Shown here one piece after another: positions 38,957-46,632 of a stretch of DNA of 53,230 nt; the first letter of the stretch is position 1; each line of letters begins with the position of its first letter. The notes beneath the pieces were generated by a model that saw only the letters and a list, made by a program, of their open reading frames with translations, did no database searches and was not told the origin of the DNA. The translations under genes and the position numbers were made by a program. This DNA comes from Hyphomicrobiaceae bacterium (GTDB lineage Bacteria > Pseudomonadota > Alphaproteobacteria > Rhizobiales > Xanthobacteraceae), in assembly GCA_947472885.1 (NCBI GenBank), contig CANJBX010000023.1:1-53230 (forward strand), written 5' to 3'.

Positions 38957-39523
38957 ATGGCGACCCGCGAACGCATCATTTCCGCCGCCTCCAGGCTGTT
39001 CTACAGCGAGGGCATCCGGGGCGTCGGCGTCGATGCGGTGGCTGAGAAAGCCGGGCTGACTAAGAAAACGCTCTACTATCATTTCCAGAGCAAGGACGAG
39101 CTTGTCGCTGCCTATCTGGCGGCGCGCGATCAGCCCAATCTAGCCTTGTTCAAGCAATGGTTCGACGCCGCCGAAGGCGGGTTGCCTGCGAAGGTGCAGG
39201 CGATTTTCTTGAACCTCGCAAAGTCCGCGCGGCATCCGAAATGGAAAGGCTGCGGCTTCCTGCGCACATCGGCTGAACTCGCCAACATGCCCGGACATCC
39301 GGCCATGAAGATTGGCGCTGCGCATAAAAAGAAATTCGAGAACTGGCTGCGCGAAATGTTCGAGGCCGATGGCATTGCAAACGCGCCGCTGCTGGCGCGG
39401 CAGATCGTGCTGCTGCTCGACGGTTCCTTCGCCGTCGTCCTCCTGCACCGCGACCCGTCGTATATGGAGAGCGCCGGAGAGGCGGCGCGAACACTGGTGG
39501 AAGGGATGATAAAAAATAGCTAG
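38957..39523 (+). CDS. TetR/AcrR family transcriptional regulator
   Basis: The 188-residue repressor has the TetR N-terminal helix-turn-helix at residues 5-50 (RERIISAASRLFYSEGIRG, VDAVAEKAGLTKKTLYYHFQSKDEL). The C-terminal ligand domain (about residues 60-185) contains GCGFLRTSAELANMPGHP and GSFAVVLLHRD, a pattern of fatty acyl- or xenobiotic-sensing relatives; the ligand is not predictable. It is transcribed away from the enoyl-CoA hydratase gene, suggesting control of that gene and itself through the inverted repeat at 38909-38934. Confidence 0.92.
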   Translation: MATRERIISAASRLFYSEGIRGVGVDAVAEKAGLTKKTLYYHFQSKDELVAAYLAARDQPNLALFKQWFDAAEGGLPAKVQAIFLNLAKSARHPKWKGCGFLRTSAELANMPGHPAMKIGAAHKKKFENWLREMFEADGIANAPLLARQIVLLLDGSFAVVLLHRDPSYMESAGEAARTLVEGMIKNS

Positions 39524-39587
39524 AAAATTATTTTATAATAATGGGTTATATGAAGTAATACATTTGTTGAACGGGCGCAAAAATAAT

Positions 39588-39606
39588 GTTATACATTTTG
39601 TATAAC
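39588..39606. promoter_or_regulatory. Perfect operator palindrome upstream of the toxin-antitoxin pair
   Basis: GTTATACA and TGTATAAC are exact reverse complements with a TTT spacer, ending 12 bases before the antitoxin ATG and overlapping an A+T-rich region that should hold the promoter. Autoregulated toxin-antitoxin operons typically carry such a site bound by the antitoxin. GGAG after the palindrome is the ribosome binding site. Confidence 0.65.
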
Positions 39607-39618
39607 GGAGTACCGGAC

Positions 39619-39879
39619 ATGAACGAGAAGCCCAAAAACCCCGAAATCGAAGATGCTGTCATCCAGATTCGTAAAATTGGCAATTCGCTCGGTCTCATCC
39701 TGTCAAAGGAGCTTCTGGCACGGTTAAAGTTGAAGGAAGGCGATCAGCTTCACGTTATTGAGCAGCCGGAGCGCGGAATGAAGTTGACGCCCTACGATCC
39801 CAAGCACGCAAACACGATGCGAATCGCACGCGAAATCATGGACGAATATCAAGATACGTTCCGGGCACTTGCCAAATGA
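39619..39879 (+). CDS. AbrB/MazE-type antitoxin
   Basis: An 86-residue protein with a SpoVT/AbrB-like DNA-binding fold at about residues 10-50 (VIQIRKIGNSLGLILSKELLARLKLKEGDQLHV), followed by a flexible tail (TMRIAREIMDEYQDTFRALAK) that should bind and neutralise the toxin. The start is ATG 39619 after GGAG; the upstream in-frame extension lies over the operator palindrome and is unlikely. Its stop overlaps the toxin start as ATGA. Base composition around it is visibly more A+T-rich than its neighbours, consistent with horizontal gain. Confidence 0.87.
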   Translation: MNEKPKNPEIEDAVIQIRKIGNSLGLILSKELLARLKLKEGDQLHVIEQPERGMKLTPYDPKHANTMRIAREIMDEYQDTFRALAK

Positions 39880-40262
39880 TCGAGCCGATCTGGCTCGACC
39901 TTGCCGAAGTCGTCGATATGCATTCCGAACAATTGGCAATGTTCGGCGGGCCGGGCGGTATTCGCGATCAGGGCATGCTTGAATCTGCGCTCGCGCGTCC
40001 GGTCAACCGTTGGCACTATGGTGAAACTGACCTTGCCGGGCTTGCGGCGTCTTATGCTTTCGGGCTGGCGAAAAATCACGCATTCGTGGACGGCAATAAG
40101 CGGATTGCGTTTCATGCATTGATGACTTTCCTGCGCAGCAACGGAATCAATTTTCGTCCTGATCCAGCCCATGCCAGCGCTATTATGATCTCCCTCGCCG
40201 CTGGTGAAGTCAGCGAAGAAAGCCTGACGCGCTGGATCAGGGACAATTGGCCGAAAGCCTGA
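39876..40262 (+). CDS. doc: Death-on-curing (Doc) family toxin, Fic fold
   Basis: A 128-residue protein. The motif HAFVDGNKR at residues 68-76 is the Doc form of the Fic motif; the first His is catalytic and the NKR anchors ATP phosphates. Doc toxins phosphorylate elongation factor Tu and stop translation. MHSEQLAMFGGPGGIRDQGMLESAL is the usual N-terminal part. The classical partner is Phd; here the partner is AbrB/MazE-like, a mixed pairing. Overlap of 4 bases with the antitoxin shows one operon. The full length and intact motif suggest activity. Confidence 0.92.
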   Translation: MIEPIWLDLAEVVDMHSEQLAMFGGPGGIRDQGMLESALARPVNRWHYGETDLAGLAASYAFGLAKNHAFVDGNKRIAFHALMTFLRSNGINFRPDPAHASAIMISLAAGEVSEESLTRWIRDNWPKA

Positions 40263-40384
40263 CCAGCTATCAATTTTCGATTACGTCCGATTTCAGGTTA
40301 AATTTTCGGATGAACACTGAACATTGAAGGCTGAAGCTGTCGGGACGGCCCGCATGCGGACCGTCCCGACAGAACGCAGAAGGA

Positions 40385-41245
40385 CTAAGCCAAGGCCTTG
40401 ACGTACAGCGCTATCAGCCGCGTCCAGGCCTTTTCGGCGTCCGGTTCGTTGTAGACGCGCGAATCCGGCGGGCACCAGCCGTGCGCCCCGGAGTAGACCT
40501 CGATCTCGGCCGCCAGTTTGGCTTTCTCGAAGGTTTCCTTGAGGACGTTCTTTTCGTTCGGCGAGCGCTGATCGTCGTTCGAGGCAATCGCGATCAGGAA
40601 CTGCGCCTTGGTCTTCACGGCCTGCGTGAGCGGGCTGTTCGGCTGGTCGGTAACAAGGCCACCGCCGTGGAACGAGGCGACCGCGCCGATGCGGTCCGGC
40701 ATCGCTGCGGAGGTGCGAAACGCGATCGGGCCGCCCATGCAGTAGCCCTGCGTCCCGATCTTCTTGTCTTTCGCCACCGACGGTTGGCTGTCCAGCCACG
40801 CGACGAACGCCTTGGCGTCGGTCATGTGCGTCGTCTCGTTCAGCGCCTGCGCAAGCGGCATCAACTCCGGAACCGGAGTCGTCGCACCGTTTGCCGCCGT
40901 CGGCGCTTTTTTCACGCGGTAGAACGGATTGACGACGACCACCGAGTAGCCCGACTCGGCGAGCCGTTTGCCCATCTGCCGGAACGCCGGGCGCAGCCCG
41001 AAGATGTCCGGCCATACGAGGACGCCCGGGGCCGTGCCCGTTGCAGGGCGAACGAAGTACGCATCCGCTGTGCCGTCCGGCGTTGTGATGGTCACCTCGG
41101 ATTCGGTGACCGAGACCGCGTTGGCAACCTGCGGCAGCACCATGCAAGCACCCGCGCCGACCAGCGCTCCGAACTGCCGGCGCGTCACTAACCCGCGCTT
41201 CTCGAAGTCGTGTGAATCGTCCTCAAAATGATCTTGATCACACAT
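40385..41245 (-). CDS. Tat-exported dienelactone hydrolase family protein
   Basis: A 286-residue alpha/beta hydrolase. The N-terminus carries a twin-arginine signal (TRRQFGALVG, Arg22-Arg23) with hydrophobic core to about residue 43 (ANA), so the enzyme is probably exported folded. The nucleophile is Cys169 in GYCMGG, the DLH signature, with Asp in SNDDQRSP and His in GAHGWCPPDS near 255. Dienelactone hydrolases open lactones in chloroaromatic breakdown, but export is unusual for that role and the substrate is unknown. The start ATG at 41245 has GGAGG 8 bases upstream. Confidence 0.9.
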   Translation of the reverse strand: MCDQDHFEDDSHDFEKRGLVTRRQFGALVGAGACMVLPQVANAVSVTESEVTITTPDGTADAYFVRPATGTAPGVLVWPDIFGLRPAFRQMGKRLAESGYSVVVVNPFYRVKKAPTAANGATTPVPELMPLAQALNETTHMTDAKAFVAWLDSQPSVAKDKKIGTQGYCMGGPIAFRTSAAMPDRIGAVASFHGGGLVTDQPNSPLTQAVKTKAQFLIAIASNDDQRSPNEKNVLKETFEKAKLAAEIEVYSGAHGWCPPDSRVYNEPDAEKAWTRLIALYVKALA

Positions 41246-41429
41246 TATGTATCCTCCCTGATTGTTTGCACGTCACCTTCGCACAGAGGTGTAATATCAA
41301 ACCGTTCCGGTCGAGGCGATTCCAGCAATCGTGCATGCCGCCTTGATCCCGAAATAGTGATCGAGCATAGCCGCCGTAGTGCGGACGTCTCAAGGTTTAT
41401 GTTCGGCTCTGGAAGGCGGTCCGAGTTCC

Positions 41430-42794
41430 ATGCCCGACAAAAAAGACGACCGCGAACGCAACCGCTTCTCCGCACGTGCCGCGCGGTATGCCCGCGTCGG
41501 TGCCAATGTCGGTGGCGTGGCAGCGAAGATCGCGGCGACGCGATTGCTTGGCCGTGACGGCAACAACGCGAAGAATGCCAATCAGCTGACAGCGGTACTC
41601 GGCGGGCTGAAAGGCCCGATCATGAAGGTCGCGCAATTGATGGCGACCATTCCCGACCTGCTGCCGCCGGAATACGCCGCCGAACTCGCAACCTTGCAAA
41701 GCGAGGCGCCGCCGATGGGCTGGGCCTTCGTCAAGCGCCGCATGAATGCCGAACTCGGTGCGGGCTGGCAGGAAAAATTCGGTGAGTTTGAACACAAGCC
41801 TGCGGCTGCCGCCTCGCTCGGTCAGGTCCATCGTGCGCGCTCGCACGACGGCAAGGATCTGGCGTGCAAGCTACAATATCCCGACATGAAATCCGCGGTC
41901 GAGGCGGATCTGCGCCAGCTTGGCTGGCTGTTCGCGATCCGCTCGCGCATGGACACCGCCATCGACACCAGCGAGATCGCCAAGGAGATCGGCGAGCGGC
42001 TGCGCGAGGAACTCGACTACGTGCATGAGGCGAAACATGCCGCGCTCTACGCCGATATGCTGGCGAAAGTGCCGGAAGTGCGCGTGCCGGGCGTCTGGCC
42101 GGAACTATCGACGGGACGTTTGCTCACGCTCGACTGGCTCGAAGGCAACAAGCTGCTCACCTACAAGGACGATAGCCTCGCGGTTCGTAACCGCCTTGCG
42201 ACCGCGATGTTCAAGGCGTGGTGGTTGCCGTTCTCCCGCCACGGCGTCATTCATGGCGATCCGCACCTTGGCAACTACACGGTGTTTTCCGAAAAAGGAT
42301 CGCCGCAGGGCATCAACCTGCTGGACTATGGCTGTGTGCGAATCTTCCCGCCGAAGTTCGTCGGTGGCGTGGTCGATCTCTACAATGGGCTGCTGCATGA
42401 CGACCATGCGCGGGTCGTTCACGCCTACGAGACCTGGGGCTTCAAGAAGCTCAACCGCGAACTGATCGACGTGCTGAATATCTGGGCACGTTTCATCTAT
42501 GGCCCACTGCTCGACGACCGCGAGCGCACCATCGCCGATGGCGTGAAGCCCTGGGAATACGGCCGGCGCGAAGCCTTCCGGGTCCATCAGGCGCTCAAGC
42601 AAAAGGGGCCGGTGACGATCCCGCGAGAATTTGTTTTCATGGATCGTGCCGCCATTGGACTGGGCGGGGTGTTTTTGCACCTTTCGGCCAAGCTGAATTT
42701 CTACCGGCTGTTCAACGAGGCCATCGAATCGTTCTCGATCGCCAAGGTCGCCGACCGGCAGGCGGCGGCGCTGAAGCGGGCAGGGTTGGCCTGA
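41430..42794 (+). CDS. ABC1/AarF kinase-like protein (UbiB/ADCK family)
   Basis: A 454-residue atypical kinase-like protein. Signature regions: the KxGQ-equivalent in GPIMKVAQLMATIPDLLP (about residue 68; here KVAQ), the Ala-rich loop KPAAAASLGQVHRA (about 130), the ATP Lys in ACKLQYP, the catalytic HGDPHLGNY (about 285) and DYGCVR. Relatives support ubiquinone synthesis or lipid homeostasis; which this one serves is unclear, since ubiB proper is longer and lies with ubiE. ATG at 41430 was chosen over 41379. It stands alone before the transhydrogenase operon. Confidence 0.88.
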   Translation: MPDKKDDRERNRFSARAARYARVGANVGGVAAKIAATRLLGRDGNNAKNANQLTAVLGGLKGPIMKVAQLMATIPDLLPPEYAAELATLQSEAPPMGWAFVKRRMNAELGAGWQEKFGEFEHKPAAAASLGQVHRARSHDGKDLACKLQYPDMKSAVEADLRQLGWLFAIRSRMDTAIDTSEIAKEIGERLREELDYVHEAKHAALYADMLAKVPEVRVPGVWPELSTGRLLTLDWLEGNKLLTYKDDSLAVRNRLATAMFKAWWLPFSRHGVIHGDPHLGNYTVFSEKGSPQGINLLDYGCVRIFPPKFVGGVVDLYNGLLHDDHARVVHAYETWGFKKLNRELIDVLNIWARFIYGPLLDDRERTIADGVKPWEYGRREAFRVHQALKQKGPVTIPREFVFMDRAAIGLGGVFLHLSAKLNFYRLFNEAIESFSIAKVADRQAAALKRAGLA

Positions 42795-42960
42795 GGCTGC
42801 ACGGGCAGCCGTGGCGGGCTGCCGCAAAGGGCCGGATTTTGGGCCAAAAGTCCCGGCCAGAATGCACGCAATGCTAGATTGCGACAGGGCGAGCGTTGCC
42901 CTCGGGCGGCAATTGCGCTACTTCCCGCAGCAGGAAATCACGTCACTCTGGAGATTGAAT

Positions 42961-43254
42961 ATGTCCGCCCATGGCGAGGTCGAATACGAGACCGCAACCG
43001 GCAACGATTACCCGGAGCATGAGGCAACCTACGAAGCCTTCATCCACCTCACCATCGTCGGCATTCTCAACGTCATCACCGTGATGGTCGCGCTGACGCT
43101 CGGCGGCGTGCTGGGGCATTGGGGTGCGACGGCGCTCTTCGTCATCCTTTCTGTTGTCGGCGTGTTTCAGGGGCTGGGTTCGGGTTCCTGGATTTTCAGC
43201 TCGGTCATCACCGCGCTGTCGATCGTGGCGCTTGCTTTATACGGGCTGGGCTGA
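42961..43254 (+). CDS. aa3-type cytochrome c oxidase subunit IV-like membrane protein
   Basis: A 97-residue protein beginning MSAHGEVEYETATGNDYPEHEATY, the bacterial aa3-oxidase subunit IV signature (PF07835-like), followed by two to three hydrophobic segments (about residues 25-50, 56-72, 76-95). It is longer than the ~50-residue Paracoccus subunit, so it may be a duplicated or extended form. It precedes the pnt genes by 68 bases on the same strand, a linkage known in Rhizobiales, though the oxidase genes themselves are elsewhere. The ATG at 42961 was chosen because the signature starts there. Confidence 0.8.
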   Translation: MSAHGEVEYETATGNDYPEHEATYEAFIHLTIVGILNVITVMVALTLGGVLGHWGATALFVILSVVGVFQGLGSGSWIFSSVITALSIVALALYGLG

Positions 43255-43322
43255 TCGTCTGATCGGGCTGGTTTGATTTGGTTCGCGTGTTTGGGGCTGC
43301 TCGCGAACAGGAGAGGGTGGGA

Positions 43323-44456
43323 ATGCGCATTGCTGTCGCGCGTGAAGTAGATTCCTCCGAGCCGCGGGTCGCGGCAACTCCAGACACCGTCAAGAAATTC
43401 AAGTCGTTTGGCGCCGATGTCGTCGTCGAGCCGGGTGCGGGCATCAAGTCCGGCATTCTGGACGCCGAGTTCGAGGCCGCCGGCGCAACGCTCGTCGCCG
43501 GCGCCGCGAAAGATGCGGACGTTGTTCTCAAGGTCCGCCGGCCGACCGACGCCGAACTTTCCGGCTACAAGCGCGGCGCACTCGTCCTCGCCATCATGGA
43601 CCCCTACGGCAACGACGCGGCGCTCGCCGCGCTGGCGAAAGCCGGTGTCGTCGCCTTCGCCATGGAACTGATGCCGCGCATCACCCGCGCCCAGTCGATG
43701 GATGTGCTTTCAAGTCAGGCCAACCTCGCGGGCTACCGCGCCGTCATCGACGCCTCCGCCGAATACGGCCGCGCGCTGCCGATGATGATGACGGCGGCAG
43801 GCACCGTGCCTGCGGCGAAAATTTTTGTGATGGGCGTCGGCGTCGCCGGATTGCAGGCGATTGCGACCGCGCGCCGCCTTGGCGGCATCGTCACCGCGAC
43901 GGACGTCCGTCCGGCGGTGAAGGAGCAGGTGCAGTCGCTCGGCGCGAAGTTCATCGCGGTCGAGGACGACGAATTCAAGCAGGCTGAAACCGCCGGCGGC
44001 TACGCCAAGGAAATGTCGAAGGACTATCAGGCCAAGCAGGCCGCGCTGGTTGCTGAACACATCAAGAAGCAGGACATCGTCATCACCACGGCGCTGATTC
44101 CCGGCCGTCCCGCGCCGAAACTCGTCTCGAAAGAAATGGTCGCCTCGATGCGTCCCGGCTCGGTGATCGTCGATCTCGCGGTCGAGCGCGGCGGCAATGT
44201 CGAAGGCGCGAAGCCCGGCGAAGTCGTCGAAGTCAACGGCGTCAAGATCGTCGGCCACAACAACATGCCGGGCCGTCTGGCGGCTTCTTCGTCGGCGCTC
44301 TACGCCAGGAACCTGCTGACGTTCCTGGAGACCATGATCGACAAGAAAGAAAAGCAGCTTGCGATCAACTGGGACGACGATCTAATCAAGGGCACTGCGC
44401 TGACCCGCGACGGCGCCGTCATCCATCCGAATTTCAAGCCGAAGACAGCGGCATAG
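43323..44456 (+). CDS. pntAA: NAD(P) transhydrogenase alpha subunit, part 1
   Basis: The 377-residue dI domain, which binds NAD(H) for proton-driven hydride transfer to NADP+. It starts MRIAVAREVDSSEPRVAATPD; the Rossmann motif GVGVAGLQAIATARRLGG is at about residue 172; TDVRP, QAETAGGYAKEM and TALIPGRPAPKLVSKEMV are standard. In this group the alpha subunit is split, with the membrane part encoded separately by pntAB. A dispersed repeat of about 135 bases lies between the two parts. ATG 43323 follows GGAGAGGGTGGGA. Confidence 0.95.
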   Translation: MRIAVAREVDSSEPRVAATPDTVKKFKSFGADVVVEPGAGIKSGILDAEFEAAGATLVAGAAKDADVVLKVRRPTDAELSGYKRGALVLAIMDPYGNDAALAALAKAGVVAFAMELMPRITRAQSMDVLSSQANLAGYRAVIDASAEYGRALPMMMTAAGTVPAAKIFVMGVGVAGLQAIATARRLGGIVTATDVRPAVKEQVQSLGAKFIAVEDDEFKQAETAGGYAKEMSKDYQAKQAALVAEHIKKQDIVITTALIPGRPAPKLVSKEMVASMRPGSVIVDLAVERGGNVEGAKPGEVVEVNGVKIVGHNNMPGRLAASSSALYARNLLTFLETMIDKKEKQLAINWDDDLIKGTALTRDGAVIHPNFKPKTAA

Positions 44457-44493
44457 GAGATGATCCCGATGGTGCGCGCGGCAGGCTCATCTT

Positions 44494-44629
44494 CACCTCG
44501 CCCCGCTTGCGGGGAGAGGTCGGATCGCGAAGCGATCCGGGTGAGGGGGATTTTCCTCACGAACACTCATCGTAATTTTTGCTCTCAGCCCCTCACCCCG
44601 ACCCTCTCCCCGCAAGCGGGGAGAGCGAG
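44494..44629. repeat. Dispersed repeat family A, copy 2, between pntAA and pntAB
   Basis: Arms CGCCCCGCTTGCGGGGAG and CTCTCCCCGCAAGCGGGG, plus ATCGCGAAGCGAT and GGTGAGGGGG/CCCCTCACC, form the compound inverted repeat of family A. It separates two genes of one operon and would be present in the mRNA, perhaps as a processing or stability element. Confidence 0.85.
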
Positions 44630-44656
44630 AAGCGGGCAGCACGATCGGAGCTTCTA

Positions 44657-44980
44657 ATGGACCATCTCGCAACCGCAGTCGATCCGTTTGTCTTCCGCCT
44701 TTCGATGTTCGTCATGGCCATCTTCGTCGGCTATTACGTCGTCTGGGCCGTGACGCCCGCGCTCCACACGCCGCTCATGTCCGTCACCAACGCGATCTCC
44801 TCGGTGATCGTGGTCGGTGCGCTGCTCGCGGTCGGTGTCGCGCTTGCCGGCAACGACCAGGGCCCGGTCTGGGCGCGCGCGCTCGGCTTCGTCGCGCTGG
44901 TGTTCGCCTCGATCAATATTTTCGGCGGCTTCCTGGTCACCCAGCGCATGCTGGCGATGTACCAGAAGAAACAGAAGTAA
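44657..44980 (+). CDS. pntAB: NAD(P) transhydrogenase alpha subunit, part 2 (membrane)
   Basis: A 107-residue membrane protein with about three transmembrane helices (residues 10-35, 42-62, 75-95), the dII segment of the proton-translocating transhydrogenase. The sequence [26 protein letters not shown] is the family hallmark. ATG at 44657 with CGGAG upstream; an upstream extension lies in the repeat and is excluded. The stop is 12 bases from pntB. Confidence 0.95.
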   Translation: MDHLATAVDPFVFRLSMFVMAIFVGYYVVWAVTPALHTPLMSVTNAISSVIVVGALLAVGVALAGNDQGPVWARALGFVALVFASINIFGGFLVTQRMLAMYQKKQK

Positions 44981-44992
44981 GGGGACGGACAG

Positions 44993-46390
44993 ATGAGCGC
45001 CAATATCGCGGCGACCCTTTACCTCGTCGCCGGCGTCCTCTTCATTCTCGCGCTGCGCGGCCTGTCGAGCCCGGCTTCAAGCCGTCAGGGCAACATGTTC
45101 GGCATGGTCGGCATGACCATCGCCGTGCTCACCACGCTGGCGGCGCATCCGCCGACCGGCTTCGGCGCATGGGTACTGGTGCTGCTCGGCATTGGCTTCG
45201 GCGGCGCCATCGGCGCGGTGATCGCGCGCCGCGTGCCGATGACCTCGATGCCGGAACTGGTTGCGGCGTTCCATTCGCTCGTCGGCATGGCGGCGGTGCT
45301 GGTCGCGGCGGCGGCGTTCTATGCGCCGGCGGCGTTCGACATCGGCACGCCCGGCAAGATCCACACCCAGAGCCTCGTTGAAATGTCGCTTGGCGTTGCC
45401 ATCGGCGCGATCACGTTTACCGGCTCGATCATCGCCTTCCTGAAACTGTCGGGACGCATGAGCGGTTCGCCGATCACGTTGCCGTTCCGGCACTACATCA
45501 ACATCGCGCTGTTTCTCGCTTTGATCTTCTTCATCTATGGCCTGTGCGTGTCGCAGAGCCAGATGGATTTCTGGATCGTTACCGTGCTGGCGCTGGTGTT
45601 CGGCGTTCTCCTCATTATCCCGATTGGCGGCGCGGACATGCCGGTCGTCATCTCGATGCTCAATTCCTATTCGGGCTGGGCGGCGGCGGGTATCGGCTTC
45701 ACGCTCGGCAACTCGGCGCTGATCATCACCGGCGCGCTGGTCGGCTCCTCCGGCGCGATCCTGTCCTACATCATGTGCAAGGGCATGAACCGTTCGTTCG
45801 TCTCGGTCATCCTCGGCGGCTTTGGCGGCGAAACCGCCGCTGCTGGCGGCGCAGCCGAACAGCGTCCGGTCAAGCTCGGTTCAGCGGAAGACGCTGCCTA
45901 CATCATGAAGAATGCGCAGAAGGTCATCATCGTGCCGGGCTACGGCATGGCGGTAGCGCAGGCGCAGCACGCGCTGCGTGAAATGGCCGACCATCTCAAG
46001 AAGGAAGGCGTCGAGGTGAAGTACGCCATTCACCCGGTCGCTGGCCGCATGCCGGGCCACATGAACGTGCTGCTGGCTGAGGCCAACGTGCCCTACGACG
46101 AAGTGTTCGAACTCGAGGATATCAACTCGGAGTTCGCGCAGGCCGACATTGCGTTCGTCATCGGCGCCAACGACGTCACCAATCCGGCGGCGGAAGACGA
46201 CAAGACTTCGCCGATCTACGGCATGCCGGTGTTGCAGGTGTGGAAGGCGGGGACGGTGATGTTCATCAAGCGCTCGCTCGCCTCCGGCTACGCCGGTATC
46301 GACAATCCGCTGTTCTACCGCGACAACACGATGATGCTGCTGGGCGACGCCAAGAAAATGACCGAACAGATCGTCAAGGGCATGGGCTGA
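44993..46390 (+). CDS. pntB: NAD(P) transhydrogenase beta subunit
   Basis: A 465-residue protein: eight or nine transmembrane helices (residues 1-275, dII) followed by the cytoplasmic NADP(H)-binding dIII (about 285-465). The dIII signatures are VIIVPGYGMAVAQAQHALREM, HPVAGRMPGHMNVLLAEANVPYD and VIGANDVTNPAA. With pntAA and pntAB it makes the inner membrane enzyme that couples proton influx to NADPH formation. ATG at 44993 after GGGGACGGAC. Confidence 0.97.
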   Translation: MSANIAATLYLVAGVLFILALRGLSSPASSRQGNMFGMVGMTIAVLTTLAAHPPTGFGAWVLVLLGIGFGGAIGAVIARRVPMTSMPELVAAFHSLVGMAAVLVAAAAFYAPAAFDIGTPGKIHTQSLVEMSLGVAIGAITFTGSIIAFLKLSGRMSGSPITLPFRHYINIALFLALIFFIYGLCVSQSQMDFWIVTVLALVFGVLLIIPIGGADMPVVISMLNSYSGWAAAGIGFTLGNSALIITGALVGSSGAILSYIMCKGMNRSFVSVILGGFGGETAAAGGAAEQRPVKLGSAEDAAYIMKNAQKVIIVPGYGMAVAQAQHALREMADHLKKEGVEVKYAIHPVAGRMPGHMNVLLAEANVPYDEVFELEDINSEFAQADIAFVIGANDVTNPAAEDDKTSPIYGMPVLQVWKAGTVMFIKRSLASGYAGIDNPLFYRDNTMMLLGDAKKMTEQIVKGMG

Positions 46391-46405
46391 GCGCGGTCCG
46401 CCACG

Positions 46406-46550
46406 CTCTCGTGTCCCGGACGAGCGCCGCAAAGCGGCGCGATGATCCGGGACTCAGGGCTGCAATACGGATGTAGAATTTTTCCGCTGGGTCCCGGATC
46501 TCCATCCGCTCAGCGAGGGCGCTTCGCTCCTGTCGTCCGGGACAAGAGAG
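46406..46550. repeat. Dispersed repeat family C (GTCCCGGA...TCCGGGAC)
   Basis: CTCTCGTGTCCCGGA at 46406 and TCCGGGACAAGAGAG at 46536 are inverted copies with one or two mismatches, enclosing GATCCGGGACT/GGGTCCCGGATC as inner pair and GCCGCAAAGCGGC. The motif recalls the GTCCCGGACGC intergenic repeat of Bradyrhizobium relatives. The following 40 bases contain a partial family B copy (TTGCTTCGC...GCAATGACA). Confidence 0.75.
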
Positions 46551-46632
46551 CTGCTATTCCGTTCCGGCGGTTGCTTCGCTTTGTTCGCAATGACAGCATA
46601 AGAACAAGAAAACTCTTGCGGAGAGCGGAACG

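Noticed and set aside
36121-40384. Defence island around the toxin-antitoxin pair
   Set aside because: The neighbours are pepF, an enoyl-CoA hydratase, a TetR gene and a dienelactone hydrolase; no other defence gene is recognisable.
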